64,000 nt of DNA from NCBI RefSeq assembly GCF_010015445.1, contig NC_053114.1:23232579-23296578 (forward strand), given 5' to 3'. Made by a program: the position numbers and the translations under genes. A model generated the notes under the pieces. It did not search any database, was not told the origin of the DNA, and saw only the letters and a program-made list of their open reading frames with translations. How positions within the stretch are numbered: the stretch's first letter is position 1; every line of letters starts with the position of its first letter. Origin of the DNA: Perca fluviatilis (lineage: Eukaryota > Chordata > Actinopteri > Perciformes > Percidae). Positions 63,984 through 64,000 of this stretch are shown here, piece after piece.

Positions 63984-64000
63984 TGCCTATGGGAAAGTAT

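Larger units (their letters stand above)
61801..64000. other. Upstream flank of mybpc3
   Basis: No coding gene seen. 61800-62100 contains E-box sequences (CATCTG, CACCTG near 62045-62060) and a TATAAAAAAG on the + strand near 62021; these could be mybpc3 promoter-proximal elements. Beyond 62290 the sequence is low-complexity TACTATA-rich, then repeats. Confidence 0.5.

Overview
This is vertebrate genomic DNA, almost certainly from a ray-finned (probably percomorph teleost) fish. Coding exons are short and GT-AG spliced, introns are AT-rich, dinucleotide microsatellites are long, and introns carry many short terminal-inverted-repeat elements and Tc1/hAT relics typical of teleosts. There is no operon, CRISPR array or bacterial feature. 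Two large genes face each other tail to tail.

1-23.3 kb, + strand: the 3' sixteen exons of lgr4, the R-spondin receptor LGR4/GPR48. Fifteen leucine-rich-repeat units are encoded by modular exons in one splice phase (4923-16668). Two hinge exons (17995-18660) and one large exon (18782-20190) follow, the last encoding the seven-helix domain and cytoplasmic tail. The exons for the signal peptide, N-terminal cap and first repeat lie left of the window. A long 3'UTR probably follows.

25.67-61.75 kb, - strand: a complete mybpc3, cardiac myosin-binding protein C. I rebuilt 32 coding exons in frame, giving about 1267 residues with the order C0, Pro/Ala linker, C1, M-domain, C2 to C10. It includes the cardiac-type C0 domain and a C5 insertion, and a 3-nucleotide microexon at 46815-46817.

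The most interesting feature is inside the 4.5-kb mybpc3 intron between the C6 and C7 exons. An Ala/Pro/Glu-rich open exon (35301-35634, - strand) begins with an ATG preceded by an in-frame stop and ends in a GT donor of exactly the phase needed to join the C7 exon. About 310 bp upstream is a perfect MEF2 site that doubles as a TATA box. The predicted transcript encodes about 523 residues: an acidic Pro/Ala-rich head plus C7-C8-C9-C10. That is the architecture of MyBP-H, which is otherwise made by separate MYBPH/MYBPHL genes. The cardiac MyBP-C gene therefore seems to contain a nested, independently promoted MyBP-H-like gene.

The introns hold many mobile elements: hAT-like elements with 8-bp duplications, several TTAAAG-ended MITE families, two deletion derivatives of the same Tc1 element (one carrying a second MITE), a tRNA-derived SINE, and a 1.3-kb near-perfect palindrome (foldback-type element) inserted in another MITE. 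61.75-64 kb is the upstream flank of mybpc3 and is mostly repeats.
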